DNA of 64,000 bases from Lachnospira pectinoschiza (GTDB lineage Bacteria; Bacillota; Clostridia; Lachnospirales; Lachnospiraceae), in assembly GCF_020564355.1 (NCBI RefSeq), contig NZ_JAJCRR010000004.1:62001-126000 (forward strand), read 5' to 3'. Shown piece after piece: positions 53,472 through 62,923 of the stretch (position 1 is the first letter of the stretch; each line of letters starts with the position of its first letter). The notes beneath the pieces are model-generated. The model had not been told where the DNA came from and made no database searches. It was given only the letters and a program-made list of their open reading frames with translations. Made by a program: the position numbers and the translations under genes.

Positions 53472-54523
53472 GAACAATCATCATTGCATTTACACAGCCG
53501 GGCTTACAGCTTGCAAAAAAAGCAGCACAAAATACAGAAGGAACGGTAGAAATCTACGGACATGAGCGATGTACTGACGGCACAATTCATTCCTTTTATT
53601 CGGTCGGCGAAGTGATAAAGGAGCAGTTTTATCAGTGTGACAGGATTTTATTTATCGGGGCGGCGGCGATTGCTGTGCGTGTGATAGCACCCTATTTGAA
53701 AAGCAAGACGACAGACCCGGCGGTGCTGGTGGCAGATGAGGACGGAAAATTCCTGATTTCACTGCTTTCAGGGCATATCGGCGGGGCAAATGAGTGGTGC
53801 AGTACATTGGCAGAACGGCTTGGCGCGGCACCGGTCATTACGACGGCAACCGATATACGCGGTATGTTTGCGGTGGATCTATTTGCAGGAAAACACAGGC
53901 TGCGCATTGTAAATCCTGTAATGATTCAGGACATTTCGGGGCGCATTTTAAATCATGAACCGGTTGGAATGACAGGAAATGATGAATATATAGACCTGTT
54001 AGAACAGGCGGAAAAGCAGTATCCGGGGCAGATACAGGTTACTAAAAATGAAAACGGAGAATTTGAAAGCGGAATCCAGATTATAACAGAGGTGCATGAA
54101 AAAGAAGTATTTTTACGGACTATAAAACTGGTGCCGATGAATCTGGCAGTCGGAATCGGCTGTAAAAAAGGAAAAAGTTTAAAAGAGATTGCGCAGGCGG
54201 TTTATACGACATTTGCGCAGAATCACCTGCTGATAGAGCGAATCGGCGTGATTGCATCTATCGACAGAAAGGCGCAGGAACAAGGAATTATCGATTTTGC
54301 AAAACAGATGAAAGTGCCGTACCGGACGTATGTGGCACAGGAATTAGAACAGCAGGCGGGTACATTTACGGCATCGTCCTTTGTAAAGGGGCAGATGGGT
54401 GTGGATAATGTCTGCGAGCGGAGCGCCTGTGCGGCCTCCGGCGGCGGAGAAAAAATAGTGGCAAAAACCGCCTGTGACGGCATCACGGTCGCGGTTTATA
54501 AAATAAAAAGAAATGAGGAGTAA
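53468..54523 (+). CDS. cbiG: Cobalt-precorrin-5A hydrolase
   Basis: 351 residues. The N-terminal part has FIGAAAIAVRVIAPYLKSKT and LLSGHIGGANEW, the C-terminal part has VGIGCKKGKSL and VCERSACAASGGG. CbiG opens the delta-lactone with release of acetaldehyde, a mark of the oxygen-independent pathway. Confidence 0.95.
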   Translation: MRTIIIAFTQPGLQLAKKAAQNTEGTVEIYGHERCTDGTIHSFYSVGEVIKEQFYQCDRILFIGAAAIAVRVIAPYLKSKTTDPAVLVADEDGKFLISLLSGHIGGANEWCSTLAERLGAAPVITTATDIRGMFAVDLFAGKHRLRIVNPVMIQDISGRILNHEPVGMTGNDEYIDLLEQAEKQYPGQIQVTKNENGEFESGIQIITEVHEKEVFLRTIKLVPMNLAVGIGCKKGKSLKEIAQAVYTTFAQNHLLIERIGVIASIDRKAQEQGIIDFAKQMKVPYRTYVAQELEQQAGTFTASSFVKGQMGVDNVCERSACAASGGGEKIVAKTACDGITVAVYKIKRNEE

Positions 54524-54524
54524 A

Positions 54525-55244
54525 ATGCTTAAAATAGTAGGATTTGGAAGCGGTTCAAAGGAAAATATGACACTGGAAGCAGTCAGGGCAATACAGGATT
54601 CGGAACTGGTGGTGGGATTTCGGACTTATGTGGAATTATTAAAACAGTATTTTCCGGATAAACAGTATTATTCAACCAATATGATGCAGGAGCGGGAACG
54701 CTGTCAGTATGCCATCGACAGGGCAAAAGAGGGAAAAGAAACGGTGCTGGTGTGCAGTGGAGACAGCGGTGTATACGGCATGGCGAGTCTGGTTTATGAA
54801 CTGGCAGAAGAATCCGTGCAGATTCAGGTAATATCCGGTGTGACGGCGGCAAACAGCGGTGCGGCATGTCTTGGCGCGCCGTTATCCCACGACTTTGCGG
54901 TGATTAGTTTAAGTGACTGCATGACACCGTGGGAACTCATTGAAAAGCGCCTTCTGGCGGCGGCAGAAGCAGACTTGGTTATCTGCCTGTACAATCCGTC
55001 AAGCCGCCGAAGGGCAGGCTATTTAAAGAAAGCCTGTGAAATTGTAGAAAAAGCACAGTCACCGGATACGGTCTGCGGTTATGTAAAAAATATCGGACGG
55101 GACGGACAGGAAACAGGCGTTCTTTCTTTGAAAGAATTGGCAGAATTTGAAGCAGATATGTTTACGACTGTCTATATCGGAAACAGCCGGACAAAGGTGA
55201 TTGGCGGGAAAATGGTAACACCGAGAGGGTATCAGGTACGATGA
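54525..55244 (+). CDS. cbiH: Cobalt-precorrin-3 C17-methyltransferase
   Basis: About 239 residues from the ATG at 54525, preceded by GAGGAG; an in-frame ATG at 54513 lies within cbiG. Methylase motifs are KIVGFGSGSKENMTLEAVRA, VCSGDSGVYGMASL and SGVTAANSGAACLGAPL, as in CbiH/CobJ. It methylates C17 and causes ring contraction. It overlaps cbiJ by four bases. Confidence 0.95.
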   Translation: MLKIVGFGSGSKENMTLEAVRAIQDSELVVGFRTYVELLKQYFPDKQYYSTNMMQERERCQYAIDRAKEGKETVLVCSGDSGVYGMASLVYELAEESVQIQVISGVTAANSGAACLGAPLSHDFAVISLSDCMTPWELIEKRLLAAAEADLVICLYNPSSRRRAGYLKKACEIVEKAQSPDTVCGYVKNIGRDGQETGVLSLKELAEFEADMFTTVYIGNSRTKVIGGKMVTPRGYQVR

Positions 55245-56035
55245 GCATGAAAAAAATTGTCCTGTTTGCCGGAACGACCGAGGGACACCGGCTCTGTGAA
55301 TGTTTTGTGCAGAATAAATGGCAGGCAGAGGTTTTTGTGGCAACAGAATACGGCAGGGAAATTCTTCCGCAGGCACCGAATCTTCATATTCATGCCGGAC
55401 GGCTGGACGTGAAGCAGATTTACAGTCAGCTTACGCAGATTCGCCCGGTGTGTGTGCTTGATGCAACACATCCATATGCAGATGAGGTGACAAAAAATAT
55501 CAAAGAAGCCTGTCAGACAGCAGGAGTTCCCTATATGCGGATACTGCGGGAAAATACGGATATGACGGAAAATGTAACCGCCAGTGCAAAGGCGCATATC
55601 CGCGTGGCAGACAGTATGCGGGAAGCGGTGGATTTGTTAAATGACAAGCCGTATCTTGAAAAGAATATTCTGCTGACAACAGGAAGCAAGCATTTACCGG
55701 ATTACACAAAGATACAGGATTATCAGAACCGTGCCTATTTAAGACTGCTTCCCAGTCCTGAAATGCTTCAGAAGGCGGTTGATACGGGATTTCTGCCGGC
55801 ACATTTAATTGCAATGCAGGGACCGTTTTCACAGGAATTAAATGTTGCATTGATAAAACAGTCAGGTATCGGCGTACTTGTCACAAAGCAATCCGGCAAA
55901 AGCGGCGGGTTTGAAGAAAAAATATCTGCCGCAGAACAGACAGGAACGGATGTTATCGTGATTAAAAGACCAAAGCAGGAAGACGGAAAAAATCTGTCCG
56001 AGGCAGAAGCGGAACTAAAAAAATTAATGACATAA
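55241..56035 (+). CDS. cbiJ: Cobalt-precorrin-6A reductase
   Basis: 264 residues. LFAGTTEGHRLCECF, DATHPYADEVTKNI and LLTTGSKHLPDY are CbiJ/CobK motifs. It reduces the macrocycle with NAD(P)H. ATGA overlaps cbiH, and cbiET starts 48 bases later. Confidence 0.94.
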   Translation: MSMKKIVLFAGTTEGHRLCECFVQNKWQAEVFVATEYGREILPQAPNLHIHAGRLDVKQIYSQLTQIRPVCVLDATHPYADEVTKNIKEACQTAGVPYMRILRENTDMTENVTASAKAHIRVADSMREAVDLLNDKPYLEKNILLTTGSKHLPDYTKIQDYQNRAYLRLLPSPEMLQKAVDTGFLPAHLIAMQGPFSQELNVALIKQSGIGVLVTKQSGKSGGFEEKISAAEQTGTDVIVIKRPKQEDGKNLSEAEAELKKLMT

Positions 56036-56083
56036 GTGTGTAAATGAATTTTGCCGCTTATAGATGTGATAATGGAGAAGAAC

Positions 56084-57274
56084 ATGAAACAGGTAACAAT
56101 AGCCGGAATGGGGCCGGGCAGTGCAGGCTGCATGACACAGGAGGTCTGCCGGGCAGTAAAACAGGCAGACGTTTTAATCGGTTCAGAACGCCTGATTGCG
56201 CCGTATACAGATCAAAGAACGGTTAAAGCGGTGACGGCGGCAGAGATTCTGCGGGTAGTTGAAAATGAAGACGGGGAGCATTTTACGGTGCTGATGTCGG
56301 GAGATACCGGATTTTACAGTGGAACGAAAAAACTGGTTGAGCAGTTAAACGGAAAATATGCGTACCGGATTCTGCCGGGCATTTCCTCTGTAATATATTT
56401 TGCGGCAAAAATCGGTGTGGCATGGGAGCAGGCGCAGTTTGTCAGCCTGCATGGAAAGAAACAGCCGTATCTTCCGGTGATTATGCAAAATGAGTACACT
56501 TTTTTTCTGACACAGGGAAATACCGCGGAAATCTGCACCCGCATTGCAGAGGCAGGCTTGGGAAATGTCCATGTCTGGATTGGTGAAAATCTTTCTTATC
56601 AGAATGAAAAAATTATGCACGGAAGTGCAAAAGAATTAACGGCATATCAGGCGGCAGGGCTGTCGGTTATGGCAGTACATAACCCGGAGCCGGGAGCATT
56701 TACAGGAACCGGACTGCCGGACGACTGCTTTATCCGCGGCGGTGTGCCGATGACAAAGCGGGAAATCCGCGCAAGCGTGGTGAGCCGCATAGCACCTGCA
56801 AAGAATGCCTGTATTTACGATATCGGTGCAGGAACCGGCTCTGTCACCGTGGAACTTGCAATGCAGGCTTTACACGGATGTGTTTATGCAGTTGAAAGGA
56901 CAGAAGAAGGGTGCAGTCTGATTGCGCAGAATGCGCATAAATTCGGACTGGATAACATACAGGTGGTGCATGGCAGTGCCGCCGGTGTACTGGAAGAACT
57001 GCCTGCGCCGGACGCGGTATTTGTCGGCGGAAGCGGCGGAGAACTGGAAGACATTTTTAAAATCATTTTAAAGAAGAATCCGCATGTACGCATTGTAATA
57101 ACGGCAGTTACATTAGAAACGGTACAGGAAGCGGTACGGCTGTTGGAGCAGAACGGATTTGATACGCCACAGATTGTACAGATTGCCGTGACGGAAGTTA
57201 AAAAAAGGGGACAGTATCATATGCTGTCTGCCAATAATCCTGTATTTATAATAGAAGGGAGCAGTGTCAGATGA
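56084..57274 (+). CDS. cbiET: Cobalt-precorrin-7 C5/C15-methyltransferase, CbiE-CbiT fusion
   Basis: About 396 residues from the ATG at 56084, behind GGAG. The first 200 residues are CbiE (VTIAGMGPGSAGCMTQEV, VLMSGDTGFYSG). The last 190 are CbiT (CIYDIGAGTGSVTVELAM, VFVGGSGGELEDI). The fusion equals CobL. It methylates C5 and C15 and decarboxylates the acetate side chain. ATGA overlap with the next gene. Confidence 0.95.
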   Translation: MKQVTIAGMGPGSAGCMTQEVCRAVKQADVLIGSERLIAPYTDQRTVKAVTAAEILRVVENEDGEHFTVLMSGDTGFYSGTKKLVEQLNGKYAYRILPGISSVIYFAAKIGVAWEQAQFVSLHGKKQPYLPVIMQNEYTFFLTQGNTAEICTRIAEAGLGNVHVWIGENLSYQNEKIMHGSAKELTAYQAAGLSVMAVHNPEPGAFTGTGLPDDCFIRGGVPMTKREIRASVVSRIAPAKNACIYDIGAGTGSVTVELAMQALHGCVYAVERTEEGCSLIAQNAHKFGLDNIQVVHGSAAGVLEELPAPDAVFVGGSGGELEDIFKIILKKNPHVRIVITAVTLETVQEAVRLLEQNGFDTPQIVQIAVTEVKKRGQYHMLSANNPVFIIEGSSVR

Positions 57275-59826
57275 GCCGGATAATGATTGCGGGAACCGGA
57301 AGCGGGAGCGGAAAGACAACGATTGTCTGCGGATTATGCCAGTGCATAAAAGATATAGGACGGACACCGTCTGCCTTAAAATGCGGTCCGGATTATATAG
57401 ATGCGATGTTTCATTCGCGTGTGTTAAAAATGCGTACCGGCAATTTAGACAGCTGGTTTTGTGATAAAACAACGATTCGCACACTGCTTGCAAAGAAAGA
57501 AAAAAGCAGTGACATCACAGTGATTGAAGGTGTTATGGGCTATTATGACGGCGCGGGTTTCAGTACAAAGGGGAGTTCCTTTGAAATTGCGCAGATAACG
57601 GATACACCGGTGATTTTAATTGTAAACTGCCGTGGTATCAGCAATTCTGTCGGGGCAGTGTTAAAGGGATTTACGACATTTCAGGAAAATTCGCAGATAC
57701 GCGGAGTTATCTTTAATCAGATGTCGGAAAAACTCTATCCGCAGGCAAAAAAAGCGGCACAGGAACTGGGACTGATTCCGCTGGGCTTTCTGCCGTATAA
57801 AAAGGGTGGAGCATTGGAAAGCCGTCATCTGGGGCTGGTTACAGCAGATGAAGTCGTGCATTTTAAAGAAAAAATCGACACGATAGCCGCGCAGATGAAA
57901 AAAAGCCTTGATTTAGAGGGAATCCTTGCGCTGGCAGAAACCGCAGTGCCGCTGAAAGAAAACGAAGATATCAGAGAAGCAGAGGAAAAGGAAAAAGAGC
58001 CGGTAACGGCATTGGACAAGCCGGAAAGCACGGGTTTACAGGATACGGCAGGAAATAAACTCCGCATAGCTGTGGCAAAAGACGCTGCTTTCTGCTTTTT
58101 ATATGAAGATAATTTAGAGTATCTGCGGGCAAACGGGTGTGAATTGGTGTTTTTTAGTCCGCTGTCCGATAAAAAACTACCGGAGAAAATAGACGGATTA
58201 CTGCTTTACGGCGGATATCCTGAATTACATACAAAAGCTTTGTCCGAAAATGAAACACTGAAAAGTGAAATTAAAGAGCAGATACTGGGTGGACTGCCGT
58301 GTATTGCGGAATGTGGCGGATTTTTATATCTGCATGAAACACTGGAAACACCGGAAAAAGAACGTTTTCCGATGTGCGGCGTGATTGCGGGAAACGGATT
58401 TGGGACAGGAAAGCTCTGCCGCTTTGGCTATATGACACTCACGGCGCAAAAGGACACAATGCTTGCGGCAAAGGGCGAAACGATTCGCGCGCATGAATTT
58501 CACTACTGGAACAGTGATAATATCGGTGCGGATTATGAGATTACAAAGGCTTCGGATAACACTGCGGCATCCGGCGGTTATGGAACGGATACGCTTTATG
58601 CGGGATTCCCGCACATTTATTTTTACGGAAATGAAGCGGCGGCAAAGCGTTTTTTAAAAGCCTGCGAGATGTATCATGAAAATAACATAAAAGATGTTCA
58701 TGCCATATCTTATGGCATGGAAGAAAAAAACGATATTTATAGAATTTTCCCGGAACTGGCAGAGGCAGGCGGACTGGATAAAAATGCCGTCAAACAGGCG
58801 CAGAAGCATTGGAACAGCATTGCCAAGCCGCTGTACGGACTTGGAAAAATGGAGCAGCTCATTACACAGATTGCAGGGATACAAAACACACCCAATGTAG
58901 CGATTGACAAGCGTGCGGTGATTGTCATGTGCGCGGATAACGGCATTGTGGAAGAAGGGGTCACACAGACCGGGCAGGAAGTGACGGCAGTGGTAAGCTG
59001 TAACATGGCAGACGGCATTTCAAGCGTCTGTAAAATGGCGGATTATGCCTATGCAGAAGTGATTCCGGTAAATATCGGCATTGCCGCAGACTGCCTGCCG
59101 GACGGAACAGATGTCAATTCCTATCCGGGACTTTTAAACCGCCGGATTATGGCGGGAACAAAAAATTTCTTAAAAGAGCCTGCGATGTCAGAGGAGCAGC
59201 TCACACAGGCAGTTTACACAGGAATGAACGTGGTAAAATCGTGCAAAGAGCAGGGATACCAATTACTTGCAACCGGCGAAATGGGTATCGGAAATACGAC
59301 CACAAGCACAGCACTTGCCTGTATTCTGCTGGATTTAAACCCGCAGGAAGTCACGGGACGCGGTGCGGGGCTGGACAATGCGGGATTGAAAAGAAAGACA
59401 GAAGTCATTGCAGAGGCACAACACTTGTATACAAAATACAAAAAAAATCCACTCTGTCTGTTACAGCAAATCGGTGGGCTGGACATTGCAGGTCTTGTCG
59501 GTGTCTTTCTGGGCGGTGCGGTTTACCGGATACCTGTGATTGTTGACGGTGTTATATCAGCGGTTGCCGCGCTGATTGCCGTGTCTGTTTTTCCGGCGGC
59601 ACGGGATTTTATCATTGCATCTCATCAGGGAAAAGAACCGGCGATGAAAGCATTGTTAAAAGCCCTTGAAAAAGAAGCCGTTCTCTTTGCGGAGCTTGCA
59701 CTGGGTGAAGGAACGGGTGCGGTCATGCTGTTTCCGCTGTTAGATATGGCAATGCGCGTATACCGGGAAAACACGACATTTGAAGATATACAGATTGAAG
59801 CTTATGAGGATTATAAAAAATGTTAA
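57271..59826 (+). CDS. cbiA-cobT: Fused cobyrinate a,c-diamide synthase and nicotinate-nucleotide:DMB phosphoribosyltransferase
   Basis: 851 residues in one frame. Residues 1-465 are CbiA: P-loop GTGSGSGKTT (8-17), CGPDYIDAMFHSR, and the glutaminase part with C348 in IAECGGFLY. Residues about 500-851 are CobT: HWNSIAKPLYGLGKMEQL, VMCADNGIVEEGVTQ, GEMGIGNTTTSTAL and E813 in LGEGTGAVMLFP, the catalytic glutamate. CbiA amidates the a and c side chains; CobT makes alpha-ribazole phosphate for the lower ligand. The two steps are far apart in the pathway, so the fusion is odd. Confidence 0.93.
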   Translation: MSRIMIAGTGSGSGKTTIVCGLCQCIKDIGRTPSALKCGPDYIDAMFHSRVLKMRTGNLDSWFCDKTTIRTLLAKKEKSSDITVIEGVMGYYDGAGFSTKGSSFEIAQITDTPVILIVNCRGISNSVGAVLKGFTTFQENSQIRGVIFNQMSEKLYPQAKKAAQELGLIPLGFLPYKKGGALESRHLGLVTADEVVHFKEKIDTIAAQMKKSLDLEGILALAETAVPLKENEDIREAEEKEKEPVTALDKPESTGLQDTAGNKLRIAVAKDAAFCFLYEDNLEYLRANGCELVFFSPLSDKKLPEKIDGLLLYGGYPELHTKALSENETLKSEIKEQILGGLPCIAECGGFLYLHETLETPEKERFPMCGVIAGNGFGTGKLCRFGYMTLTAQKDTMLAAKGETIRAHEFHYWNSDNIGADYEITKASDNTAASGGYGTDTLYAGFPHIYFYGNEAAAKRFLKACEMYHENNIKDVHAISYGMEEKNDIYRIFPELAEAGGLDKNAVKQAQKHWNSIAKPLYGLGKMEQLITQIAGIQNTPNVAIDKRAVIVMCADNGIVEEGVTQTGQEVTAVVSCNMADGISSVCKMADYAYAEVIPVNIGIAADCLPDGTDVNSYPGLLNRRIMAGTKNFLKEPAMSEEQLTQAVYTGMNVVKSCKEQGYQLLATGEMGIGNTTTSTALACILLDLNPQEVTGRGAGLDNAGLKRKTEVIAEAQHLYTKYKKNPLCLLQQIGGLDIAGLVGVFLGGAVYRIPVIVDGVISAVAALIAVSVFPAARDFIIASHQGKEPAMKALLKALEKEAVLFAELALGEGTGAVMLFPLLDMAMRVYRENTTFEDIQIEAYEDYKKC

Positions 59827-60395
59827 TTTTAATTACAGGTACCAGTGGGAGCGGCAAATCCGAATATGCGGAAAAAATCTGCTGTGAACTTGCGGGCAGT
59901 GCAAAAAAATATTATATTGCAACCATGCAGCCCTACGGTGCAGAGGGCGCACAAAGAATCCGCCGTCATCATGCACTGCGGCAGGGAAAAGGCTTTGAAA
60001 CGATAGAGCAGTACCAAAATGTCAGCAAGGCATTTGATAAAGTGCAGACAGAAGCTGTGTCACACGCAGCGCAAAATGAGAAGCCGGTGGTACTGTTAGA
60101 ATGTCTTTCAAATCTTATGGCAAATGAATGTTTTGAAGAGGGTGGAACACCCGATGCTGTATTTTCAGACTGTATACAGCTTTACAGACAGTGCCGTCAT
60201 CTTGTGATTGTAACGAATGAAATTTTTTCAGACGGCTGTCTGTACGACAATACGACAACGGATTATATCACACGGCTGGGACGGTTAAATACACAGCTTG
60301 CGCAGGAAGCCGACTGTGTGGCAGAGGTGGTCTATTCGATTCCTGTATATTGGAAAGGGGCGTATGAGCTGATTCAGGAGAATTTGCCGCTGTAA
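59820..60395 (+). CDS. cobU: Adenosylcobinamide kinase/adenosylcobinamide-phosphate guanylyltransferase
   Basis: 191 residues. P-loop LITGTSGSGKSEYAE, YYIATMQPYGAEGAQRIRRH with the family's histidines, LLECLSNLMANE and IVTNEIFSDGCLYDN. CobU phosphorylates adenosylcobinamide and attaches GMP. It overlaps the end of the cbiA-cobT gene by seven bases. Confidence 0.93.
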   Translation: MLILITGTSGSGKSEYAEKICCELAGSAKKYYIATMQPYGAEGAQRIRRHHALRQGKGFETIEQYQNVSKAFDKVQTEAVSHAAQNEKPVVLLECLSNLMANECFEEGGTPDAVFSDCIQLYRQCRHLVIVTNEIFSDGCLYDNTTTDYITRLGRLNTQLAQEADCVAEVVYSIPVYWKGAYELIQENLPL

Positions 60396-60478
60396 AAATA
60401 GCACTGCTGTCAGGCAAAATATTTAAAGGGGCAGAAAAAGCGTAAACAGTATAAAAGAAGGAGGAACGGGCAGAAAAA

Positions 60479-61249
60479 ATGAATTGGGTAAAATCACTTA
60501 TCATCGCATTTTCGATGTATTCTAAAATTCCAATGCCGCATCTGAATCTGGAAGAAAAAGATATGCGGTATGTTATGGGATTTTTTCCGCTGGTCGGATT
60601 GGTGCTTGGTGCGTGTCAGTTTATATGGTATAAGCTGTCAACATTTTTAGGCATGCCAAACGTCAGCCGGGCATTGATTTTTCTGGTACTGCCGGTGATT
60701 GTTACAGGCGGGATTCATGTGGACGGTTATATGGATACCAGTGATGCGATTCATTCATACGGTGACAGGGAGAAAAAACTTTCTATATTAAAGGATTCCC
60801 ATATCGGGGCATTTGCGGTTATCCGCCTGCTGGTATACAGTGCGGTTTATTTTGCGGCACTTTTCTGGATGGCAGAGCAGGGAAAAGAACAGGCATTTCT
60901 GCTTTTTGCGGGCATATTTTATTTGTCACGGATACTCAGCGGATTTGCGGCGGTCAATTTCCGTGGTGCAAGAAAAAACGGGATGCTGTATACATTTACC
61001 AGTGTGACGGACCGTTACCGTGTCAATGCGCTGTTAGGCATACAGTTTGTCATCTGCCTGGTTGGAATGGGGCTGGTTGATATTTACAAGACCGGTGCGG
61101 TATTCCTTGCCGCAGGGCTTGTGCTGTGTTATTACAGACATATGGCATATAAAGAATTTGGCGGTGTAACGGGCGACTTAGCGGGCTATTTTTTGTGCGT
61201 GAGTGAATTGTGCATGACGGTGGTACTGGCGTGTGTGAATATTTTGTAA
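60479..61249 (+). CDS. cobS: Adenosylcobinamide-GDP ribazoletransferase (cobalamin synthase)
   Basis: 256 residues, about six hydrophobic segments. AFSMYSKIPMP near the start, the metal-binding GGIHVDGYMDTSDAIHSYG and KDSHIGAFAVIRLL are CobS motifs. It joins GDP-cobinamide and alpha-ribazole at the membrane, the last assembly step. AGGAGG lies upstream. Confidence 0.94.
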   Translation: MNWVKSLIIAFSMYSKIPMPHLNLEEKDMRYVMGFFPLVGLVLGACQFIWYKLSTFLGMPNVSRALIFLVLPVIVTGGIHVDGYMDTSDAIHSYGDREKKLSILKDSHIGAFAVIRLLVYSAVYFAALFWMAEQGKEQAFLLFAGIFYLSRILSGFAAVNFRGARKNGMLYTFTSVTDRYRVNALLGIQFVICLVGMGLVDIYKTGAVFLAAGLVLCYYRHMAYKEFGGVTGDLAGYFLCVSELCMTVVLACVNIL

Positions 61250-61256
61250 TTGCGGG

Positions 61257-61400
61257 CGTAACAGTTTTGTATCGCATGCGGCACAAAACCGCATTTATGT
61301 AGAATTGCATTTATGTAAAAATGCAATAGAGTTATATCGGCAGATGAGAAATCGACTGCGCGGAATTTTAAGTGCTGTTTTGCAACAGGGCTGATGAGAT
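61257..61400 (+). repeat. Decayed copy 3 of the hairpin-chain leader element
   Basis: GGCAGATGAGAAATCG and CTGCGCGGAATTT (about 61339-61369) match the last stem-loop of the element in the same order, but the 3' arm is lost. Further palindromes (TTTTGT...ACAAAA near 61265) remain. It again lies just 5' of a gene, in the same orientation. Confidence 0.55.
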
Positions 61401-61435
61401 TAACCGTAAATGGATTGTAGTAGGAACGGAGAAAT

Positions 61436-61834
61436 ATGGAAGTATATTTTGGCGGGGCTTTTCAGGGAAAGCTTGATTATGTATTAAAGAAAAAAGGAAA
61501 TTTAAGGGTGGCGGACGGAAAGGACTGTGACGAAAAGCAGTTACAGTCGGCAGATATTGTCAATCACCTGCATTTATTGATTCAAAGGCGGATAGCGGTG
61601 GGAGAATCTACGGATACGCTTATTGAAGAGCTATATGCCGTCAATCCGCAGATGATTCTGATTTGTGATGAGGTCGGAAGCGGAATTGTGCCGTTGGAAC
61701 GAAAAGACAGGATTTACAGGGAATCTGTCGGACGTGTGCTGTGTGCGGCAGTGGCAAAATCCGACAGGGTGGAGCGGATTTTATGCGGAATCGGACAGTG
61801 CCTGAAGCAGGAATCAGTAGGAATTACAAAATAG
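61436..61834 (+). CDS. CobU-like protein with altered P-loop
   Basis: 132 residues, shorter than CobU (about 180). The C-terminal part has ILICDEVGSGIVPLERKDRI and YRESVGRVLCAAVA, the CobU-type segment after Walker B. The N-terminus VYFGGAFQGKLDYVL sits where the P-loop should be but lacks the normal GXXGXGKS pattern. It may be an enzyme on a different substrate or a regulatory partner. A complete cobU lies 1 kb upstream. Confidence 0.65.
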   Translation: MEVYFGGAFQGKLDYVLKKKGNLRVADGKDCDEKQLQSADIVNHLHLLIQRRIAVGESTDTLIEELYAVNPQMILICDEVGSGIVPLERKDRIYRESVGRVLCAAVAKSDRVERILCGIGQCLKQESVGITK

Positions 61835-61867
61835 CGCGGGGAAAGCCTGCGGGAGGTGAGGTCGTAT

Positions 61868-62515
61868 ATGAAGATTGTGCTGATTCGGCACGGAGCAACA
61901 AAGGGAAATCTTGAAAAACGATATATCGGAAGAACAGACGAGGATTTGTGCGGTGAGGGCATAAAGAAACTGAAAGAAGATACGTGCGCAGGCATTTATC
62001 CGCCGGCGCAGGCGGTCTTTTCCAGTCCGATGAAGCGGTGTCTGTCTACGGCAGAATGTATTTATCCGGTACAGACACCGCAGATTGTATGGGATTTCAG
62101 AGAGTGTGATTTCGGGCTTTTTGAAGGAAAGAATTATAAAGAACTGACAGGAAATCCGCAGTATCAGCAGTGGATTGACAGCAACGGCACACTGCCGTTT
62201 CCGGGTGGGGAAACTTTGACGGATTTTAAGAAAAGAAGTGTCCGTGCATTTTTGGAAACGGTTTCAAAATCAGAAAGCATTTTAAAAGGACAGGTAACAT
62301 CGGGAAAACAGGACGACACTACAGTGGCATATGTCGTTCACGGCGGTACAATCATGGCGGTATTGTCGGAATTGTACGGCGGGGACTATTATGATTATCA
62401 CTGCGGCAACGGGGAAGGATATTTGTGCAGTCTGACAAAAGATAAAAGGCTGTCGGTGATAGGAAAAATAAGCGCCCGAAATGGTTGTGAAATCCACGGT
62501 ACAGTGCTAGAATAA
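61868..62515 (+). CDS. cobC: Alpha-ribazole phosphatase-like histidine phosphatase
   Basis: About 215 residues from the ATG at 61868, preceded by GGGAGG; an in-frame GTG at 61856 is less likely. The phosphoglycerate-mutase-type motif VLIRHGATKGN holds the phosphorylated His, with SPMKRCLSTAE, RECDFGLFEG and the second His in VVHGGTIMAVL. In this operon it probably removes the phosphate from alpha-ribazole phosphate or adenosylcobalamin phosphate. Confidence 0.85.
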   Translation: MKIVLIRHGATKGNLEKRYIGRTDEDLCGEGIKKLKEDTCAGIYPPAQAVFSSPMKRCLSTAECIYPVQTPQIVWDFRECDFGLFEGKNYKELTGNPQYQQWIDSNGTLPFPGGETLTDFKKRSVRAFLETVSKSESILKGQVTSGKQDDTTVAYVVHGGTIMAVLSELYGGDYYDYHCGNGEGYLCSLTKDKRLSVIGKISARNGCEIHGTVLE

Positions 62516-62609
62516 AAATGTTAATAAATCAATGGAATACAGCCGCCCACAGGAGTGGCTTCGTATTTTCAGACGGTAATAAGTTGAAATAACAAATCAG
62601 GAGGACAAA

Positions 62610-62912
62610 ATGGTTAAGCATGTTATTTTGTGGAAATTAAAAGAAGAATTTTCGGCAGAGGAAAAACAGCAGATTAAAGCCGGAATCAAAGAAGGACTGG
62701 AAGGCTTAGCCGGACAGATTCCGGGCATGACAGAAATCAAAGTCAATATTGACGGTCTGCCAAGTTCTACAGTCGATGTAATGTTGGATTCGACATTTGA
62801 AACAGCGGAAGCATTGAAAAATTACAGCACCCATCCAAAGCATGTAGCAGTGGCTGATAACAAAGTAAGACCGTATACAGCAGTCCGCTCCTGCATGGAT
62901 TATGAAATCTAA
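62610..62912 (+). CDS. Dabb (stress-responsive A/B barrel) protein
   Basis: 100 residues. MVKHVILWKLKEEFSAEEK at the start, IPGMTEIKVN and the closing HPKHVAVADNKVRPYTAVRS fit the dimeric Dabb barrel. Function of the family is mostly unknown; some members bind hydrophobic or aromatic molecules. AGGAGG precedes the ATG. It lies between cobC and cbiB in the same direction, 94 bases after cobC and 11 before cbiB. Confidence 0.88.
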   Translation: MVKHVILWKLKEEFSAEEKQQIKAGIKEGLEGLAGQIPGMTEIKVNIDGLPSSTVDVMLDSTFETAEALKNYSTHPKHVAVADNKVRPYTAVRSCMDYEI

Positions 62913-62923
62913 GGCAGGATAAG

